From Anaerosalibacter sp. Marseille-P3206 (GTDB lineage Bacteria > Bacillota > Clostridia > Tissierellales > Sporanaerobacteraceae), in the NCBI RefSeq assembly GCF_900155565.1, contig NZ_FUHM01000002.1:1488001-1552000 (forward strand): a stretch of 64,000 bases of DNA, read 5' to 3'. Both the position numbers and the translations under genes were made by a program. Under the pieces are notes generated by a model, which saw only the letters and a program-made list of their open reading frames with translations, was not told the DNA's origin and searched no databases. This document shows, piece after piece, positions 60,068-64,000 of the stretch (positions within the stretch are counted from its first letter, which is position 1; each line of letters starts with the position of its first letter).

Positions 60068-62611
60068 ATGGTCTTAACAGTTTTGCTGTTATTAAAAATA
60101 ATGCTTTTTATATATCTTACAAGGATTGAATACAATAAAGTATTAATATTTATTGTTAGCAGTTTGTATATAGTATTTTTCTTTTCTTTAATATACTTTA
60201 GTAACAAAAAGAAAAAGCAGGCTATAGCTTTTAGTTTTTATAATATAATATCTGCCATTATGTTTGCGGATACAATGTATTTTCACTATTTCAATGGTAT
60301 GCCATCAATTAAAATGTTAAAGCAATTAGGACAAGTGGCAGCTGTAGGAGATAGTGTAAAATCAGTTTTAAATCCATTAAATATTTTATTCTTGATAGAT
60401 ATACCTTTTTTATGTTTTTATTCTAGCCAAAAGAAGAAGAAACTTAAAAAATCACAGAAAATTTATAATAGAGATTTAAAAATTGGGATTCCCTATGTAA
60501 TTATTTCAACTCTCTCAATTTTAATGATAATGATGTATACAAGTGGATATGGTTCTATTATTAGCAAACAAGAGCTGTTCACTTATCATGCTAAAGACAT
60601 AGTATCTATTTTTAAAGATGAAGGGGAAGCCGTCATGGGTGAAGAACTATTCACCAATGAAGATTTAAGAAACTTAAGAGAAAGGGCCTCTACAATAGAG
60701 GGCAAGTATACTGGTATAGGTAAAGACAAAAATTTGATAGTAATTCAAGTAGAAGCACTACAAAACTTTGCATTAAATAGATATTATGAAGGGAAAGAAA
60801 TCACACCAAATCTAAACGCATTTTTAGAAGAACAGGGAATCATTTATTTTGATAGATATTATCAATTAGTAGGATTAGGCAGTACTTCCGATGCTGAATT
60901 TGTTACATTAAATTCTCTATATCCTTCAATGAAAGATCCTAGCTATAATTATTATAAAGACAAAACTTTTTATGGATTGCCTTGGATATTAAGAAATGAA
61001 GGATACACTGCTTGGTCATTTCATGGATACAAGAAGGAGTTTTGGAGTAGAAATACTGCTCACAAAACTCAAGGATTTGAAAGATTAATAAGTGAAGAAG
61101 ATTATGAAGTAGGAGATAAAATAGTCTTAGGGATTACAGATGAAGATTTTTTGGATCAGACTGTTCCGTATATAAAACAATTACAAGAACCTTATTTTTC
61201 ATTTGTAATTACACTATCCAGTCATAATCCCTTTAATCTTCCTGAAAAGTATAAGGAAATTGATTTGAAGCCAGAACACGAAAACACTTTGTTTGGAAAT
61301 TATATTCAATCTATTCACTATGCTGATAAAGCTTTAGGTCAATTTTTAACAGATTTAAAAGAGGAAGGATTATACGATGATACAGTTATAGCACTGTATG
61401 GAGATCATTTTGCTCTATCCAGTATGGATGAAGAAAACGTAAAAATAATGACTGATTATATGGGTAAACCTTATGATTTTGATGAAATGATGAATATTCC
61501 TTTAATAATTCATGTTCCTGAAGAAGAGATAAATGAAACAATATCAACTGTTGGCTCTCAGATAGATTTTTTACCTACAATACTAAATATTATGGGAATT
61601 AAAAATGAAAAGGGTGTTATGTTTGGAGTAGACCTAGCAAATTCAAATGAAGGAATTGTTGCTCAACAGATACACATGCTGAAAGGGTCCTTTATAGACA
61701 ATGAAAAGATGTTTGTTATGTCTAGAGATGGAATATTTGATCACAGCAGAGCCATTGACCTATATAGTGGAAGGGATATAGATTTAATGGAATGTAGAGA
61801 TAACTATGAAAGAGCCTTAGCTGAAATAGATAAATGTGAATTTATATTGCAAAACAATTTAATTAAAAATTTTATCACTGGTTCTAATGAAATAATATTA
61901 GAAGAAAAAGAAGATGATTTTCAAACAGAAGATTTAGAATATGTAGCATTAGGAGGGGGAGAAATAGAAGGTGTACAGAATTCTAATTCTCTAGATGCTA
62001 TTGACGAAAGCTATAAGAATGGTTTTAGATGTATGGAACTTAATTTTCAGTGGACAAGCGATGAGAAACTAGTACTACTTCAGGATTGGGAAGGATCAGT
62101 TAAAAAGTTGTTCAATGTAGAGCCAAAGAAATACAGCCTTGAAGAATTTAAAAGTTTTGTAATGATAAATGGTTTAAAACAGATGACTTTGGAAGATTTA
62201 GCAAGTTGGATGAGAGATCATATAGATGCTTACATTATTACAACTATAAAAGAAGAAAATGTTAAAGCTTTAAAGTATATAAGGGATAACTATCCTGATA
62301 TACAGGATAGAATTATACCTCAGATAAGGTATACAGGCGAATACTATCCAGTACTTGCTCAAAAATATAGAAATATAATATTTAATCTATCCCTTGGCAA
62401 GTATTCTGATGAAGAAGTAATAGACTTTTTAAATATTTATAAGCATTTTGCTGTAGTTATGCCAGTTGATAAAGCGAAGGGAGATTTTCCTCAAAAGCTG
62501 AAAGAACAAGGAGTTCGTTCTTATGCCTATGTAGTAGGGGATGAAAAAGCAAAAGAAAGGTTGGGGAAAAACGGTGTATTTGGATTCTACACCCACAATC
62601 TAGCACCATAA
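60068..62611 (+). CDS. LTA synthase-family sulfatase fused to a degenerate GDPD-like domain
   Basis: An 847-residue protein. Residues 1-180 hold about five membrane helices. Residues 218-545 are an extracellular LtaS-type sulfatase domain: LIVIQVEALQNFALNRY (metal Glu), VGLGSTSDAEFVTLNSLYPS (nucleophile Thr273), WSFHGYKKEFWSR, LSSHNPFNLPEKY and LYGDHFALSS. It would transfer glycerol phosphate from phosphatidylglycerol to a teichoic-acid-type polymer. Residues 625-847 resemble glycerophosphodiester phosphodiesterases (NSLDAIDESYKNGFRCMELNFQWTSDEKLVLLQDW). In this part, the usual catalytic His of HRG and HD are replaced (ALGGG and LLQDW). It is probably a non-catalytic binding domain for glycerophosphate chains. 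An AGG ATG-proximal GGAGG site supports the start. Confidence 0.85.
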   Translation: MVLTVLLLLKIMLFIYLTRIEYNKVLIFIVSSLYIVFFFSLIYFSNKKKKQAIAFSFYNIISAIMFADTMYFHYFNGMPSIKMLKQLGQVAAVGDSVKSVLNPLNILFLIDIPFLCFYSSQKKKKLKKSQKIYNRDLKIGIPYVIISTLSILMIMMYTSGYGSIISKQELFTYHAKDIVSIFKDEGEAVMGEELFTNEDLRNLRERASTIEGKYTGIGKDKNLIVIQVEALQNFALNRYYEGKEITPNLNAFLEEQGIIYFDRYYQLVGLGSTSDAEFVTLNSLYPSMKDPSYNYYKDKTFYGLPWILRNEGYTAWSFHGYKKEFWSRNTAHKTQGFERLISEEDYEVGDKIVLGITDEDFLDQTVPYIKQLQEPYFSFVITLSSHNPFNLPEKYKEIDLKPEHENTLFGNYIQSIHYADKALGQFLTDLKEEGLYDDTVIALYGDHFALSSMDEENVKIMTDYMGKPYDFDEMMNIPLIIHVPEEEINETISTVGSQIDFLPTILNIMGIKNEKGVMFGVDLANSNEGIVAQQIHMLKGSFIDNEKMFVMSRDGIFDHSRAIDLYSGRDIDLMECRDNYERALAEIDKCEFILQNNLIKNFITGSNEIILEEKEDDFQTEDLEYVALGGGEIEGVQNSNSLDAIDESYKNGFRCMELNFQWTSDEKLVLLQDWEGSVKKLFNVEPKKYSLEEFKSFVMINGLKQMTLEDLASWMRDHIDAYIITTIKEENVKALKYIRDNYPDIQDRIIPQIRYTGEYYPVLAQKYRNIIFNLSLGKYSDEEVIDFLNIYKHFAVVMPVDKAKGDFPQKLKEQGVRSYAYVVGDEKAKERLGKNGVFGFYTHNLAP

Positions 62612-62620
62612 AGGGACAAA

Positions 62621-62640
62621 TGCGACAAAGGGGACGGTTT
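62621..62640. repeat. Half copy of a type B palindrome
   Basis: GCGACAAAGGGGACGGTTT without a right arm, directly after the LTA synthase-like gene. It is probably a truncated copy. Confidence 0.75.
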
Positions 62641-62691
62641 GAAGTGACCACAGTACCGATATTTAATTCGATTGCTTGAAATTGAAGTCAA

Positions 62692-62733
62692 AAAAAGAAA
62701 TAGTCAGGTTAAAAGCCTAGCTATTTCTTTTTC
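62692..62733. terminator. Bidirectional terminator between the LTA synthase-like and peptide-binding protein genes
   Basis: AAAGAAATAG (62694-62703) pairs with CTATTTCTTT (62721-62730) with an inner AGGTT/AGCCT pairing, A-rich on the left and T-rich on the right. Confidence 0.88.
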
Positions 62734-62736
62734 ACA

Positions 62737-63999
62737 TTATTGTTCTATTTCAATATTTGATATTATACTTGGATTAGTAAACTCTACAAAAGACGAAGTA
62801 TTCCAATTCTTAACACGAGCATTTACTGCTTGCCATTCTAAGTTTTGAGTTAAGAACATATATGGCAATTCTTCATTCATTAATTTAACCCATTTTTGAT
62901 AAATTTCAACACGTTTTTTGAGGTCAAATTCTTTTCTACCAGCTTCTAACAATTTATCATTTTCTTCATTTCTAAATCCTACTGAGTTATTTCCTGAAGG
63001 AATGTCTTGTGAAGAATGGAATAATTCTAATGCATCTGGGTCTATAGTTAATGACCAAGCCATGTTGTATATATCAAATTTATGTTGGTCATATATTTTT
63101 TCTATTAGTGTAATGAAATCTATTGAATTTACTTCTACTTTAACACCAATCTTTTTCCAATCAGATTTTAACATTGGAATCATAGTTTCAACATACTTAC
63201 TGTCCGTGTAAGTATCCCATACAAAGCTTAATTTCAGACCGTTTTTTTGCCTGATGCCATCTTTGCCAAGTTTCCATCCAGCTTTTTCAAGAAGTGCTAT
63301 AGCTTTATTTGAATCATATTTGTATTCGTTAATATCAGTTGTATATGCCCATGATGATTTAGAAACCGGTACATTACATACTTTGGCATAACCATTATAG
63401 TATTTATCAATGAATTTTTGTCTATTAAATCCATAAGTCAATGCTTGACGTACTCTCTTGTCAGCAAGTCTTGGATCTCTTAAGTTCCATCCCATGTATC
63501 CATAACCGTTTTGAGGATATTCTACAATATTTACAAATTTAGTACCATTTATAATTTTTTTATTATTTTCATTTGGAGAAATTTGAACTTGAACATCTAT
63601 TGTTCCTTTTTTAATTTCTGACATAGATGTCAAGTTATTATTAAATTTAAAAATTATTTTTTTTACTTTCGGTGATCTTAAAAAATAATTTGGGTTAGCT
63701 TTAAATTCTACATATTGTTTTGGTTCGAATTTTTCAAGTACATAAGGACCTGAACCAAGTGGTGTTTGCATTTGTTCTTTTATAACTTCTATATTTCCTT
63801 TTTTAAAGTCTGGGAAAACATGTTTAGGCATTATTGCAAAGCTACAATCCCAAATATGTGTTGCAAGTGCTTCTGTAAATGTAAATGAAATTGTATAGTC
63901 GTCAATTACTTTGATACCTTCAATATTTTCAGCATCACCATCTCTATACTCTTTAAGTCCTACAATTTGGCTAACTTGATCTGCATATCTTCCATCATA
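62737..63999 (-). CDS. Peptide ABC transporter substrate-binding protein (5' end outside window)
   Basis: The C-terminal 420 or so residues of a second family 5 solute-binding protein, on the minus strand. The frame stays open to the window edge, so the start lies beyond it. Family stretches: TPLGSGPYVLEKF, DKRVRQALTYGFNRQKFIDKYY, KSDWKKIGVKVEVNSIDF, and YQKWVKLMNEELPYMFL near the end. It differs clearly in sequence from the binding protein at the left edge, so the two are not a recent duplication. The ligand is probably a peptide. Confidence 0.93.
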   Translation of the reverse strand, partial: YDGRYADQVSQIVGLKEYRDGDAENIEGIKVIDDYTISFTFTEALATHIWDCSFAIMPKHVFPDFKKGNIEVIKEQMQTPLGSGPYVLEKFEPKQYVEFKANPNYFLRSPKVKKIIFKFNNNLTSMSEIKKGTIDVQVQISPNENNKKIINGTKFVNIVEYPQNGYGYMGWNLRDPRLADKRVRQALTYGFNRQKFIDKYYNGYAKVCNVPVSKSSWAYTTDINEYKYDSNKAIALLEKAGWKLGKDGIRQKNGLKLSFVWDTYTDSKYVETMIPMLKSDWKKIGVKVEVNSIDFITLIEKIYDQHKFDIYNMAWSLTIDPDALELFHSSQDIPSGNNSVGFRNEENDKLLEAGRKEFDLKKRVEIYQKWVKLMNEELPYMFLTQNLEWQAVNARVKNWNTSSFVEFTNPSIISNIEIEQ

Positions 64000-64000
64000 A

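Noticed and set aside
1992-62640. The dispersed palindromes as a CRISPR array
   Set aside because: Copies are spread over 60 kb, are not separated by regular spacers, and no cas genes are present.
1-64000. tRNA, rRNA, other riboswitches, intact insertion sequences
   Set aside because: Intergenic gaps are short and were read through. Besides the Met T-box I found no recognisable structured RNA and no transposase gene.

Overview
The window is AT-rich and carries many sporulation and germination genes, TTG and GTG starts, strong purine-rich ribosome binding sites and a complete lysine 5,6-aminomutase operon. This points to an anaerobic, endospore-forming, amino-acid-fermenting member of the Clostridia, most like Tissierella and its relatives. 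That placement is inferred from gene content and order; no rRNA gene is present to test it.

Layout. 1-8000: the end of a peptide-binding lipoprotein gene, accessory genes (YdjM-like, cupin, a mini protein with an OadB motif, a PadR/SEDS pair, a DUF3160 lipoprotein) and the remnant of a cation/proton antiporter. 8000-23700: a NifU-like scaffold and cwlD, then a block resembling the Bacillus yaaL-bofA ... csfB-yaaO-tmk-yaaQ-holB-ricT-trmN6-rsmI-abrB region, followed by a NurA/HerA pair and spmAB. 23700-31000: yabE, a Pro/Met/Tyr-rich probable coat protein, and a Met T-box in front of metG-tatD-rnmV-ksgA. 31000-34750: a redox and metal island with an ArsR sensor, two glutaredoxin-like proteins, a DUF1858 protein, a HesB-like selenoprotein with an in-frame UGA, and an Mrp ATPase. 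34900-47650: mgtE, a SpoIID-amidase fusion, veg, a SipL-like protein, ispE, the gerK-type germinant receptor operon, spoIIR and sleB-ypeB. 47700-57500: murI, a RocR-like sigma-54 activator, and kdd-kamA-kamB-kamC-kamD-kamE behind a clear -24/-12 promoter. 57600-64000: an OPT transporter, a PqqD-like protein, an LTA synthase fused to a degenerate glycerophosphodiesterase domain, and part of a second peptide-binding protein.

How the parts work together. Lysine is isomerised by KamA to beta-lysine, by KamDE to 3,5-diaminohexanoate, and oxidised by Kdd; the adjacent sigma-54 activator probably switches this on. The later pathway genes (kce, kal) are not in the window. The spore genes cover forespore-mother cell signalling (SpoIIR, BofA, Gin), coat and cortex (SipL-like, SpmAB, CwlD) and germination (GerK, SleB, YpeB).

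Two sequence patterns cut across the genes. Dispersed short palindromes of two related types (TGAGTCAGGGGAC... and GCGACAG.GGGGACGGTTC...) lie at about a dozen intergenic sites, nearly all directly after stop codons and sometimes supplying the stop codon. In addition, two promoters 1.1 kb apart share an identical 19-base CsoR/CstR-like operator inside their 17-bp spacers; one drives a glutaredoxin and the other the HesB-like selenoprotein. No tRNA, rRNA, CRISPR array, intact transposase or prophage was seen.
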